Positions 1 to 7,644 of a stretch of DNA of 20,151 nt are shown in pieces (position 1 is the first letter of the stretch; each line of letters begins with the position of its first letter). The notes under the pieces were generated by a model. It worked only from the letters and a program-made list of their open reading frames with translations. It was not told the origin of the DNA and did no database searches. The DNA is from Planctomycetota bacterium (lineage in GTDB: Bacteria; Planctomycetota; Brocadiia; JAJRTI01). Location: positions 1-20,151 of the forward strand of contig JAJRTI010000101.1 in NCBI GenBank assembly GCA_024278415.1. The letters run 5' to 3'. A program made the translations under genes and the position numbers.

Positions 1-80
1 AGACGCTCCGCAAGGGCTACAAACTCGGCGAGTTGTGGTTCAACTACGGCGAAGAGGAACTGATCAAGGGAGTGAAGTAG
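1..80 (+). CDS. C-terminal end of an upstream protein, probably an AAA-family ATPase (partial)
   Basis: The frame beginning at base 3 reads 25 residues, containing KGYKLGELWFNYGEEEL, and stops with TAG at 78-80. This is the correct end for an upstream gene because the next gene starts inside its stop codon. The segment alone is too short for a family call. AAA15/AAA_21-type ATPases are the usual partners of DUF4276 proteins, and an acidic tail of this sort is compatible with them. The identity is therefore inferred mainly from the neighbour. The gene is cut by the window edge. Confidence 0.5.
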   Translation, partial: TLRKGYKLGELWFNYGEEELIKGVK

Positions 81-763
81 TGCGGCGCATTCTGTTCGTT
101 GGGGAAGGTTCCACCGATGTGGGCCTCGAACGCACGCCCGTCAGGCTTTGGCTCGCCGGCGACACGGACGGGCCGGACGAGGGGAAGCGCCGCGGGGTTG
201 TGCCTGTCTTGGTCCTACGCGCTCTGCGCGAAGGCATGCCCGGCGCCGCAGTGGAGATGGAGGCGGTTCTGACGCGGACACGGCGTATGCACGGGCGGGG
301 ATTTGCGCGGAAAGTAAAAGCGGCCATGGTGGACGCACAGGCGGCAGGGCTCGATGGCGTCGTGTTCGTTATCGACCGGGACGGCGGGTCTGGCCGCGCG
401 CGACTCAGCGAGATGAGAGATGGCCGGGCAAAGGGCGAGGCCGACGGGTTTGCGGTGCCGACCGTGCTTGGGATGGCCATCGAGATGCTAGAAGCTTGGC
501 TCCTTGCCGATGAGACGGCGCTCAACCATGCGTTAGGGATCACGCTGCCTGGCGCGCTGCCGGACCCAGAGGGAATTGCCGATCCCAAGGCGAAGCTCAA
601 CGAAGTGGACGATCCCGCCAAGTTCGCTGGCGATGCGGTCGCGCGGGACGAGGCGATTGCTGAGGCGACGCGGCTCAACGTGGTGTGCAAGCGATGTCCC
701 AGAGGTTTCAGGCCATTCCACGATGAGGTCGTGCAGAGGCTGGGGCCGCTCTTCGGATCGTAA
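80..763 (+). CDS. DUF4276-like (Toprim-fold) protein
   Basis: About 227 residues from a GTG start at 80. The GTG shares its first base with the upstream TAG (TAGTG) and follows an AAGGGAG ribosome site at 66-72, so translation is probably coupled. An earlier ATG in frame at 35 lies inside the upstream gene and is less likely. The protein shows the layout of DUF4276/Toprim-like proteins: a first strand with a glutamate (FVGEGSTD, E9), a later strand with two acidic residues (VFVIDRDGG, D99 and D101), and a helix EMLEAWLLAD (E138, D144). In Toprim folds these acidic residues bind metal for nuclease or nucleotidyl chemistry. DUF4276 genes commonly sit beside AAA ATPases, and related ATPase/Toprim pairs (OLD, PARIS) defend against phage. 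Whether this pair is a defence system is inference. The family call is fairly secure. Confidence 0.72.
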   Translation: MRRILFVGEGSTDVGLERTPVRLWLAGDTDGPDEGKRRGVVPVLVLRALREGMPGAAVEMEAVLTRTRRMHGRGFARKVKAAMVDAQAAGLDGVVFVIDRDGGSGRARLSEMRDGRAKGEADGFAVPTVLGMAIEMLEAWLLADETALNHALGITLPGALPDPEGIADPKAKLNEVDDPAKFAGDAVARDEAIAEATRLNVVCKRCPRGFRPFHDEVVQRLGPLFGS

Positions 764-785
764 CACCAGGGTCAAGTTATGTTGC

Positions 786-814
786 TTGACTCCTCGCCGC
801 GGCCCTGATACAAG
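786..814 (+). promoter_or_regulatory. sigma70-like promoter for the DUF4432 gene
   Basis: A -35 box TTGACT at 786-791 is followed by a 17-base spacer and a -10 box TACAAG at 809-814. Transcription should start near 821, giving a leader of about 45 nt before the ATG at 866. It lies in the gap just after the preceding gene's stop at 763, so the DUF4432 gene has its own transcription start. Confidence 0.6.
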
Positions 815-865
815 CCGGCCATCGTACCGGGCCCCATCTGACTACAGACATAAGGAGAACCCACC

Positions 866-2008
866 ATGGCGAACCTGTACGGCAAGTCGATCACGAAGGC
901 TGAACTGCTCGAACGCGTCGGCGACGTGTCGCAGATCGCCGGGGTCAAGCTCGTGGAGCTGGCCGACGGCCGAGAGAAGGGCGTGGCCGCGGCGGAAGTG
1001 AAGACGGGTTCGGGCCTGTGCTTCACCGTGCTCCTCGACCGCGGCATGGACATCTCGTCTGCGTCCCACAACGGCCGCGCACTGGCCTGGCGGTCGGCCA
1101 CGGGCGACGTGTCCCCGGCGTTCTACAACGCAATCGGTCTGGAGTGGCTGCGCGGGTTCTTCGGCGGGCTCGTGTGCACCTGCGGCCTCACGTACCTCGG
1201 CGCTCCCTGCACGGACGGCGACGAGGAGCTGGGCGTGCACGGACGCGTGTCCAACACGCCCGCGCAGAACGTGTGCGTGAACGGCGAGTGGCAGGGCGAC
1301 GACTACGTCATGTCCATCAAAGGCGAAGTGCGAGAGGGAGGCGTGTTCCGCGACAGCCTCGTCCTGACGCGCACGATCACGACCCAACTCGGCAGCAACA
1401 CGATCGCAATCCACGACGTGGTCGCGAACCGCAGTTTCGCGCCCGCGCCGCACATGATGCTCTATCACATCAACCTCGGCTTCCCAGTCGTGGACGCAGG
1501 CTCGCGGCTCGTGTCCCCGTCGCTGACGGTCATCCCTCGTGACGATGCCGCGGCGGACGGCAAACAGAGCTACGCCAAGTTCCACGCCCCCACGCCGGAC
1601 TACCAGGAGAAGGTCTACTACCACGACGTGGCTGCTGCGCGGTCTGGTGAGACGTGCGCCGGGATCGTGAGCCGCCGCGTGCCGGGCGGGTTTGGCGTGT
1701 GCGTGAAGTACTCGAAGAAGGAGCTGCCGTTCCTCGCGGAATGGAAGCAGATGGGCCAAGGCACGTACGTGGTGGGCGTCGAGCCGGCCAACTGCCACGT
1801 AGAGGGCCGGGACAAGGAGCGCATCCGCGGCACCCTGCGCACGCTAGCCCCCGGGGAGAAGCAAGAGTACCACGTCGAGATCAGCGTGCTCGACGGCCGC
1901 AAGGCGGTGCAGGAGTTCGAGCAGCGCGTGCGCCAGCTCATGGGCCGGCGCAAGGCCACGTTTGGCGTGAACGAATACGGCCAGTCGGAGGGCGCCGCGA
2001 TCGAGTAA
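866..2008 (+). CDS. DUF4432 family aldose-1-epimerase-like protein
   Basis: A 380-residue protein starting at ATG 866, with AAGGAG at 852-857 about 8 nt upstream. It matches the DUF4432 branch of the galactose-mutarotase-like fold. RGMDI lies at residues 59-63, GVHGRVSNTPA begins at 123 (H125), and HMMLYHINLGFPVVDAG begins at 196 (H201). The last segment is the strand-and-turn region typical of the family. No signal peptide is visible, so it should be cytoplasmic. Mutarotase-fold proteins act on sugar anomers. DUF4432 members are often found with sugar catabolism genes, but the substrate cannot be read from this sequence. It has its own promoter and converges on the next gene across a shared terminator, so it looks monocistronic. 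The length is normal for the family. Confidence 0.85.
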   Translation: MANLYGKSITKAELLERVGDVSQIAGVKLVELADGREKGVAAAEVKTGSGLCFTVLLDRGMDISSASHNGRALAWRSATGDVSPAFYNAIGLEWLRGFFGGLVCTCGLTYLGAPCTDGDEELGVHGRVSNTPAQNVCVNGEWQGDDYVMSIKGEVREGGVFRDSLVLTRTITTQLGSNTIAIHDVVANRSFAPAPHMMLYHINLGFPVVDAGSRLVSPSLTVIPRDDAAADGKQSYAKFHAPTPDYQEKVYYHDVAAARSGETCAGIVSRRVPGGFGVCVKYSKKELPFLAEWKQMGQGTYVVGVEPANCHVEGRDKERIRGTLRTLAPGEKQEYHVEISVLDGRKAVQEFEQRVRQLMGRRKATFGVNEYGQSEGAAIE

Positions 2009-2036
2009 GTGATGCGATCTGTGGGCTGTACATAGC

Positions 2037-2069
2037 AAAGGGCTGGCAACCTGAGGTCGCCAGCCCTTT
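2037..2069. terminator. bidirectional rho-independent terminator between convergent genes
   Basis: AAAGGGCTGGC at 2037-2047 pairs perfectly with GCCAGCCCTTT at 2059-2069, an 11-bp stem with an 11-nt loop. The A run on one side and T run on the other supply a short U tract in both directions. It sits midway between the stop of the DUF4432 gene (2008) and the stop of the minus-strand gene ending at 2096, so it should serve both. Confidence 0.85.
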
Positions 2070-2095
2070 CTCATGGTCCTCGAACGATGGGGCGA

Positions 2096-2521
2096 TTACT
2101 GCCCGCAGCCGCCGCCCGTGCCGCAGCCGCCGGCGGGCTTGGGCGCTGCTTTCGCGGCCTTCGCGGCCTTCGCGGCGAACGCGGCATCCAAGGTCTTCTG
2201 CTGCTCAGGCGTGAGTGCGGCCCGCACCGCGGCCTTGTACGCCTTGCACGCGTCGGCCTTCAGAGCCGCACCCTTCTTGGGGCAGCCGCAGGCCGAGGCT
2301 TTGGCCAATGACGCCTTGAGCGTGGCCTTGGCCGAGGCGATCTGCTTCTTCTGTGCATCGGTCAGGTTGATCTTCGAGAGCGTGGCCCGTATGGGGCAGC
2401 CGGCCATCTTGGCTGAGCACGACTTCGAGCCCGAGCCACCTCCGCAGTCGGCAAACGTGTCGCTCGCATAGAGGCCAAGCAAAGCGATCGCAATCAGTCC
2501 AAGCAATAGAGCGCGCTTCAT
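2096..2521 (-). CDS. secreted cysteine-rich LTxxQ (Spy/CpxP-like) protein
   Basis: A 141-residue protein starting at ATG 2521, with a strong GAGGAGGAG ribosome site just upstream. Residues 1-24 form a signal peptide (MKR, hydrophobic core, then TFA before D25), so it is exported. The mature part holds two LTxxQ-like motifs, LTDAQ at 53-57 and LTPEQ at 103-107. This is the repeat mark of Spy/CpxP-type periplasmic chaperones and of metal-resistance sensors of that fold. Eight cysteines are present, all in the mature protein, several as GCP, ACGC or GGC pairs. The tail is Lys/Ala-rich, encoded in part by a short tandem repeat, and ends GGCGTGGGCGQ. Cysteines in such number are unusual for Spy and suggest metal binding or disulfides (inference). 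TATATA-like sequence lies just upstream (2540-2545), but the leader would be very short. Confidence 0.7.
   Translation of the reverse strand: MKRALLLGLIAIALLGLYASDTFADCGGGSGSKSCSAKMAGCPIRATLSKINLTDAQKKQIASAKATLKASLAKASACGCPKKGAALKADACKAYKAAVRAALTPEQQKTLDAAFAAKAAKAAKAAPKPAGGCGTGGGCGQ
2151..2177. repeat. three tandem 9-bp units within the cysteine-rich protein gene
   Basis: TTCGCGGCC occurs twice in a row (2151-2168) and is followed by a third copy differing at the last base (2169-2177). On the coding (minus) strand it encodes an Ala-Ala-Lys repeat in the C-terminal helix or linker. Such repeats can change length by slippage. Confidence 0.8.
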
Positions 2522-2856
2522 TGTCTCCTCCTCGTTTCGTTTATATGAAGGGTGAAAACACCAAGAACAACTTCCCCGGCGGCTCTCCGCCGGCCTGTGT
2601 AACTCTACCGGTTTGCTGCACGCTTGTAAAGGCCTGTGGCTGGATTCGCCGCGAGGCCTCCTGGGGGCTGGCAGCGATGGGAATGGTTTGATGTCTCCCC
2701 AGGGCCGGCCCGGCCGCGGCGGCCAGCGGCAGACGCGGGCAAGGCCGCGGTTGGCGCCAGGGCTCCAGCTTCCCGCGGCCGGCGCGGCGTGGTATACTTG
2801 CCTATCGTCTGCAAGCGGCCACCCATGCGGCGCCTACCTGTCAGGACCCCCTCACC
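2522..2856. other. intergenic region between divergent genes (335 bp)
   Basis: This stretch separates the start of the minus-strand cysteine-rich gene from the start of the glycyl radical enzyme. It contains a perfect hairpin, CCGGCGG at 2576-2582 with CCGCCGG at 2587-2593 and a 4-nt loop. It also has a TATACT box at 2793-2798 that could be the -10 of the glycyl radical enzyme gene, although no convincing -35 lies 16-18 nt upstream. The middle (2640-2790) is very GC-rich with short CCGGCC-type palindromes. I see no gene in it. Confidence 0.5.
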
Positions 2857-5049
2857 ATGCTCTCGCTTCGCCTCCAACGCCTCAAGCAGCAGACTCTCGC
2901 CCGCGTCCACGACAAGCACGTGGACCGCGCGCGGCTCGTGACCGAAGCCTATCAAGCGACCGACGGCGAGCCGATCTGCATCCGCCGGGCCAAGGCCATC
3001 GGCCGCTTCCTCGAACGCGCGCCCATTCGCATCTGGGACGACGAACTCCTCGTGGGCGACCGCTCCTGGGTGCAGCCCTACCAGGCCAACTATCCGGACC
3101 AGTCGCCCGGCGCCAAGCCCACTATCGGCGACGCCCTGCAAGCCGAACTGGACGCGATCTGGGCATACTGGCGTAGCGGCGCCGCGGTCGTCCCCGCACA
3201 AGGCCACTCCCGAGGCCACTGCGTGCCGGGGTTCCACCTGCTGCTCGAACTCGGTTTCGAGGGCCTGGCCGCGCAGGCGCGGGGCCGGCTGGCCCAACTC
3301 GACGCAGACGCGCCCGCGGACCAGCGCGACTACCTGCGCAGCTTGGCCCTGCTCGCCGAAAGCTGCGCTGTATTGGGCGAGCGCTACGCCCAACTCGCCG
3401 AGCAAGAGGCCACCAAGGCCAGCGGCCGGCGCCGCGAGGAGCTGATCGAGATCGCCCAGGTCTGCCAGCAAGTGCCAGCCAAGCCAGCCCGCACCTTCCG
3501 CGAGGCCGTGCAGTCGCTTTGGTTCGGCGAACTTTGCATCGAGGCCGAGGACAGCCCCAACGCGCAAAGCCCCGGCCGGCTCGACCAAGTGCTGTGGCCA
3601 TACTACGAGCGCGACTTGGCCGAAGGCCGCATCGCGCCGGACCAGGCCAAGGAACTGCTCGCCTGCCTCTGGCTCAAGCTCTGGGCGCCATACGACGTGC
3701 ACGGCGTCATGATCGGCGGCCTCAAGCCCGATGGCAGCGACGCCTGCAACGCCCTCTCCGAGATGATCCTCGACGTGCACCGGGACGTGGGCCTGCGCCG
3801 GCAGCTCTCGCTACGCTACCACTCGCGCATGGACGACGCGCTCTTCGCCAAGACCTGCGACTGCCTGCGCAGCGGCATAGGCACCCCCCAACTTTTCAAC
3901 GACGACGTGCTCGTGCCCGGGCTCGAACACTCGTACCTGCCCATCGAAATCGCGCGCAGCTACTCCGTGATCGGCTGCATCGAGATGACTGTGCCCGGCC
4001 TCGCGGACGGCCGCGCGGTCGCGAGCTACACCAACTTGTCCGAGTGCCTGGAATGGACGCTCAACGACGGCCTCTGCCCGATCAGCGGCCAATGCATGGG
4101 CGCCCGCACCGGCGACCCGCGCACGATCGCAAGCTACGACGACCTCTGGCAGCGCTACCGCACGCAAGTCCGGCACGTGGTCGACGCGGCCGTGCAGAGC
4201 CGCTTCAAGGCCGAAACCGCCGAAACCGCGACCTACCCCATGCCCATGCTGTCGCTCCTCACCGAGGACTGCATCGCGTCCGCCACCGACATCACCGCCG
4301 GCGGTGCGCGTTACAACGCGACCATGTTCTGCGCGGTCGGCATTCCCAACGTGGCCGACTCCCTCGCGGCCATGAAGAAGCTCGTGTTCGACGAGGGCCG
4401 CGTCGATCTGGCCGAACTGCTCGACGCGCTGGCGAACGACTTCGATGGCCGCGAGGCGCTGCGGCAGATGCTGCTGACCGAAGCGCCCAAGTACGGCAAC
4501 GACGACGCGTACGTGGACCAGATCGCCTACGAGGTGGCCAAGGACTACTGCGACGCGTTCGTCGGCAAGACCGATCCGCGCGGCGGGCCGTTCAACCCCA
4601 GCTTCTTCTCGTTCACCGCCTGCGTGAGCCTGGGCAAGATGGTGGCTGCGACGCCCGACGGCCGCCGCGCGCGGGAGCCGCTCGCCAACAGCCTCTGCGC
4701 CGCGCAAGGCCATCTGCGCAACGGCCCCACCGCGCTGCTCAAGTCCGCGGGCAAACTCCGGCAAAGCCAAGCCACGGGCGGCACGTCGATGTTGCTGGAC
4801 CTCCATCCCTCCATGGCGCACAAAAGCAACGGCCACGACCCCATCGCGTCCATGATCAAGACCTACTTCGACGACCTCGGGGGCACGCACATGGAGATCT
4901 CGCTGCTCGACTCCAAGACGCTGCGCGCCGCACAACAGCACCCGGAGCGCTACCGCGACATCACCGTGCGCGTCGCGGGATACAGCGCCCAGTTCGTGGG
5001 CCTCAGCCCCGAACTCCAGGAACACGTGATCGAGCGGTTGCAGCGGTGA
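2857..5049 (+). CDS. glycyl radical enzyme (pyruvate formate-lyase family), substrate unknown
   Basis: A 730-residue protein starting at ATG 2857, with a modest AGGA at 2843-2846. It is a full glycyl radical enzyme. The thiyl-radical cysteine is C374 in SVIGCIEMTVPG, and the C-terminal radical glycine is G708 in TVRVAGYSAQF, 22 residues from the end. Between them lie the family blocks ITAGGARYN, VADSLAAMKKLV and VAATPDGRRAREPLANS. An N-terminal PFL domain covers about residues 20-550. The length is somewhat below the 780-850 usual for dehydratase or lyase members. The residue after GCIE is Met and the loop TVPGLADG differs from the GCVEP of choline lyase and glycerol dehydratase, so I assign no substrate. 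Such enzymes are oxygen-sensitive and need a radical-SAM activase, and none is encoded in this window. A metallopeptidase gene follows after 16 nt. Confidence 0.88.
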   Translation: MLSLRLQRLKQQTLARVHDKHVDRARLVTEAYQATDGEPICIRRAKAIGRFLERAPIRIWDDELLVGDRSWVQPYQANYPDQSPGAKPTIGDALQAELDAIWAYWRSGAAVVPAQGHSRGHCVPGFHLLLELGFEGLAAQARGRLAQLDADAPADQRDYLRSLALLAESCAVLGERYAQLAEQEATKASGRRREELIEIAQVCQQVPAKPARTFREAVQSLWFGELCIEAEDSPNAQSPGRLDQVLWPYYERDLAEGRIAPDQAKELLACLWLKLWAPYDVHGVMIGGLKPDGSDACNALSEMILDVHRDVGLRRQLSLRYHSRMDDALFAKTCDCLRSGIGTPQLFNDDVLVPGLEHSYLPIEIARSYSVIGCIEMTVPGLADGRAVASYTNLSECLEWTLNDGLCPISGQCMGARTGDPRTIASYDDLWQRYRTQVRHVVDAAVQSRFKAETAETATYPMPMLSLLTEDCIASATDITAGGARYNATMFCAVGIPNVADSLAAMKKLVFDEGRVDLAELLDALANDFDGREALRQMLLTEAPKYGNDDAYVDQIAYEVAKDYCDAFVGKTDPRGGPFNPSFFSFTACVSLGKMVAATPDGRRAREPLANSLCAAQGHLRNGPTALLKSAGKLRQSQATGGTSMLLDLHPSMAHKSNGHDPIASMIKTYFDDLGGTHMEISLLDSKTLRAAQQHPERYRDITVRVAGYSAQFVGLSPELQEHVIERLQR

Positions 5050-5065
5050 AAGGGAGGCGCCTAGC

Positions 5066-6646
5066 ATGATCCGCCGCGCAACCCTCGCCGGGCTCGCCAT
5101 CGCGTATCTGAGTTCCACCGCTCACCCGGGCGAAGGCGCGCGCGCGTCCCGGCTCGCCACGCTTCTCCAAGAGTGGCGAGTGGCGGATGCGCGCGTGATC
5201 GCCGAGCGTGATGTCGAGCAGTTTGGGCGGAAGCCGGCCGCGCTCCTCGACCTCGCGACCGTGCGCTTCTACGAGGCGCGCTACCGAGAGGCGCTCGACC
5301 TCATCGAGGAAGCCAAGCGCGCCGGCGGAGGCCCCTTGGCCCCGGGAGTGGCCAAGTTCCACGCGCTCGTGGCTGGAGTGTGGACGCACGCCAAACGGTA
5401 CGAGACGGCCCAGAGCGCGCACTTTAGCCTGCGCTTCGACCCGGCCAAGGACCGCGTGCTCGTCCAGGCCGCGCTCGATTGCCTCGAGCGCACCCACGAC
5501 GCGATCGCCGCGGACTTGGGCTTCCGGCCGGCCGAGCGGGTGGTCGTGGAGATCTGCCCGAGCGCGGACGCGTTCGCGCGCGGATCGACGCTCGACAAGA
5601 AGGATATCGAGCGCTCCGGCACGATCGCGCTCTGCAAGTTCAACCGCCTCATGATCACCACGCCGCGGGTGACCTTCCACGGGTACCGCTGGCTCGACAC
5701 GCTCTGCCACGAGTACGTGCACTACGCGCTCATGAAGCTCACGCGCAACCGCACGCCGCTGTGGCTGCACGAGGGCATCGCGAAATACCACGAGACGCGC
5801 TGGCGCTCCCCACGCGGAGGCCGGCTCACGCCCGTTTCCGAAAGCCTTCTCGCCAGCGCGGTGGAGGCGGGCCGGCTGGTCACCTTCAAGCAGATGAACC
5901 CCTCGTTCGCGATGCTCAGCGCAGAGGAGGCGACGTTGGCCTTTGCAGAGGTCAACACCATGGTCGAGCTGATGATCGACCGCGCGGGCCACAAAGGGCT
6001 GCGCCTGGTGCTCGCCGCGCTGGCCGCGGACACGCCCATCGACGACGCACTGCGGCCCATCACCCGCGGCGGGCTGGACCGATTCTACGGCCGCTGGCTG
6101 AAGTACGTGAAGGGCAAGAAGCTGACGCGCATCGAGGGCTTGCACCTGGAGCGCCCGCGCCTGAGGGAGCATCCCGACGGCAAGGAGCGGGACGCGGAGG
6201 ACGTGGATCTGTTGCGGGAGACTGCGTCGTCGCGCGTGGCCGATTTCGTGCGCTTGGGCGACATGCTGCGCCGCGAGGGCCGGGCCAAGGCCGCGGTGCA
6301 GGAGTATGAAAAGGCCGACGCGGCCGCGCCGGGGTTGTCGCCCATCGTGCGCACGCGGCTCGCGTTCGCACACATGGAGGCGCACGACCTGCCGGCCGCG
6401 GAGAAGGCGCTGGCCCTGGTGTGCCGCGTGTACCCCGACTTCCAGCCCGGCCACGCGCTCACCGGCGCAATGCGCTTCCAGATGGGGCACATCGGGCCGG
6501 CCATCGACGCGCTCCAGGAGGCCGTGGCGATCAACCCGTTCGACTACGTCTCCCGCACCCTCCTCGCGCAGGCGTACGGCCGCGCAGGCCAGAACGATCT
6601 TCAGCAACGCGAACGGGCCGCCCTGAAGTTGCTGGGCGGCCGGTAG
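5066..6646 (+). CDS. secreted MA-type (gluzincin) metallopeptidase-like protein with TPR repeats
   Basis: A 526-residue protein starting at ATG 5066, with GGGAGG at about 5052-5057. It begins only 16 nt after the glycyl radical enzyme stop, so the two are probably co-transcribed. The N-terminus (MIRRATLAGLAIAYLSSTAHPG) looks like a signal peptide. Residues around 35-110 are helical, TPR-like. The zinc site is HEYVH at 215-219 with a third ligand E236 in WLHEGIAKY, the HExxH-plus-glutamate arrangement of peptidase MA-like (gluzincin) domains. Residues from about 400 to the end form further TPR helices (YEKADAAAPG, ALQEAVAINPFDYVSRTLLAQAYG). Catalytic residues are intact, so it may be an active peptidase, but many members of this TPR-flanked family are of unknown activity. 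No functional link to the enzyme upstream is evident. Confidence 0.75.
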   Translation: MIRRATLAGLAIAYLSSTAHPGEGARASRLATLLQEWRVADARVIAERDVEQFGRKPAALLDLATVRFYEARYREALDLIEEAKRAGGGPLAPGVAKFHALVAGVWTHAKRYETAQSAHFSLRFDPAKDRVLVQAALDCLERTHDAIAADLGFRPAERVVVEICPSADAFARGSTLDKKDIERSGTIALCKFNRLMITTPRVTFHGYRWLDTLCHEYVHYALMKLTRNRTPLWLHEGIAKYHETRWRSPRGGRLTPVSESLLASAVEAGRLVTFKQMNPSFAMLSAEEATLAFAEVNTMVELMIDRAGHKGLRLVLAALAADTPIDDALRPITRGGLDRFYGRWLKYVKGKKLTRIEGLHLERPRLREHPDGKERDAEDVDLLRETASSRVADFVRLGDMLRREGRAKAAVQEYEKADAAAPGLSPIVRTRLAFAHMEAHDLPAAEKALALVCRVYPDFQPGHALTGAMRFQMGHIGPAIDALQEAVAINPFDYVSRTLLAQAYGRAGQNDLQQRERAALKLLGGR

Positions 6647-6671
6647 GCATGGCGAGGGCTCGCGGCCAGCC

Positions 6672-7286
6672 TCAGGCGAACCGTTGGGCCACCCAGCGCC
6701 GCAACTCCGCCAGAGCGCGGCCGCGGTGGCTCACCGCGTTCTTCTGTTCTGGCTCGACCTCGGCGAAGGTCCTGCCAAACGACTCATACAGGAAGACGGG
6801 GTCGTACCCGAAGCCGTTCTCGCCCCGCGGGGCGTCCACGATCCGGCCTTCGCACGCGCCCGACACCACCCACTCGACGCGGCCCGGCGACGCGAGAGCG
6901 ATGGCGCACCGGAACCGCGCGGTGCGCCGCTCGGCCGGCACGCCCTCCAGTTCAGCAAGCAGCTTCGCGACGTTGGCCGCGTCGTCACACGGCTCGCCTG
7001 CGTATCGCGCGGAGTACACCCCTGGCCGGCCGTCCAGCGCGTCCACTTCCAACCCGGAGTCGTCGGCCAACACCCACTCGCCCAGCGCCTGAGCCAATTC
7101 AGTCGCCTTCTTCGTCGCATTCGCCTCGAACGTGTCGCCATCCTCCTCCACGTCCGGCGCCCCCGGAAACTCCGCGACGCTGACCACATGGATGGCGAAG
7201 TCCGCGAGCATGGCCTCGATCTCGGCCAGCTTGGCCTTGTTGCGTGTGCCGACGACGATGCGTTGGGGTGGCTCCATAGTACGCAT
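6672..7286 (-). CDS. rdgB: non-canonical purine NTP pyrophosphatase (RdgB/HAM1 family)
   Basis: 204 residues from the ATG at 7286, or 201 from the next ATG at 7277. It hydrolyses ITP, XTP and dITP to monophosphates and so cleans the nucleotide pool. All family blocks are present: GTRNKAKL (13-20), EDGDTFEANA (48-57), LADDSGLEVDAL (73-84), PGVYSARYAG (88-97), then GENGFGYDPVF and a C-terminal SHRGRAL. GGAG lies 3 nt before the first ATG and 12 nt before the second, so the exact start is uncertain. The open frame continues upstream to 7436, but that stretch is unlike the family. A CATAAT box on the minus strand (7311-7316) would place transcription start downstream of the longer start. Length and motifs are normal and the call is secure. 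Confidence 0.93.
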   Translation of the reverse strand: MRTMEPPQRIVVGTRNKAKLAEIEAMLADFAIHVVSVAEFPGAPDVEEDGDTFEANATKKATELAQALGEWVLADDSGLEVDALDGRPGVYSARYAGEPCDDAANVAKLLAELEGVPAERRTARFRCAIALASPGRVEWVVSGACEGRIVDAPRGENGFGYDPVFLYESFGRTFAEVEPEQKNAVSHRGRALAELRRWVAQRFA

Positions 7287-7644
7287 GGGCTCCTGTTCGA
7301 GAGGGGGAACATTATGTGATGTGGCCGCGTCCGCGTGAGGCCGATCGGCCAATCCTCCAGGGTTCGGCAAGTTCAGATTACCCTCGGCCCGAAGCCGGGC
7401 GGCTTCGGCGACACGATGCGAGATCGTTCGCCGCACGTAACGGCCAGAGACGGCGACGCATCATCAACGGGCCAGTCCCGGCACTCCGCCACCAGCGTGT
7501 CCACGTGGCAGCCACAGTCGCCGGGCTTCGGGTGTCGAGGATCGACCGACATGGTGAGGCTGTAATTCCGTGAGGGGACTCCGGGGATTGGGGTGAGCGA
7601 AGGCGATAGAAGGCGCCGATCCTGGCAGAGCGTCAAGCCACGCG
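7287..7644. other. region between rdgB and rnc (358 bp), mostly without a clear gene
   Basis: The region holds a candidate -10 (CATAAT on the minus strand, 7311-7316) for rdgB. It also has a perfect 8-bp hairpin, CCGAAGCC 7389-7396 with GGCTTCGG 7401-7408 and loop GGGC, which could end transcripts from rnc but lacks a T run. A small minus-strand open frame (7373-7552) is listed separately. No tRNA or small RNA could be recognised. Confidence 0.5.
7373..7552 (-). CDS. possible small protein of 59 residues, doubtful
   Basis: From ATG 7552 to a TGA at 7373-7375 the frame reads a small protein with CGCHVD near its start and two more cysteines (ECRDW, TCGE). Third codon positions are GC-rich, as in neighbouring genes. 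There is no convincing ribosome site and I recognise no family. It lies downstream of rnc on the same strand, so it could be co-transcribed. Equally, it could be chance open frame in GC-rich DNA, or a decayed remnant. Confidence 0.2.
   Translation of the reverse strand: MSVDPRHPKPGDCGCHVDTLVAECRDWPVDDASPSLAVTCGERSRIVSPKPPGFGPRVI

Noticed and set aside
3519..5069. A 516-codon plus-strand frame within the glycyl radical enzyme
   Set aside because: A +1-type shadow frame with an Arg/Ala/His-rich translation. The real frame contains all the family motifs.
5003..6607. A 534-codon minus-strand open frame over the metallopeptidase gene
   Set aside because: Antisense shadow of a gene with intact motifs, a ribosome site and a signal peptide. 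The antisense translation shows no family features.
7287..7436. A 50-residue N-terminal extension of RdgB
   Set aside because: The family starts near the MEPPQRIVVGTRNK segment, a ribosome site lies by the later ATG, and the extension overlaps a candidate -10 box.
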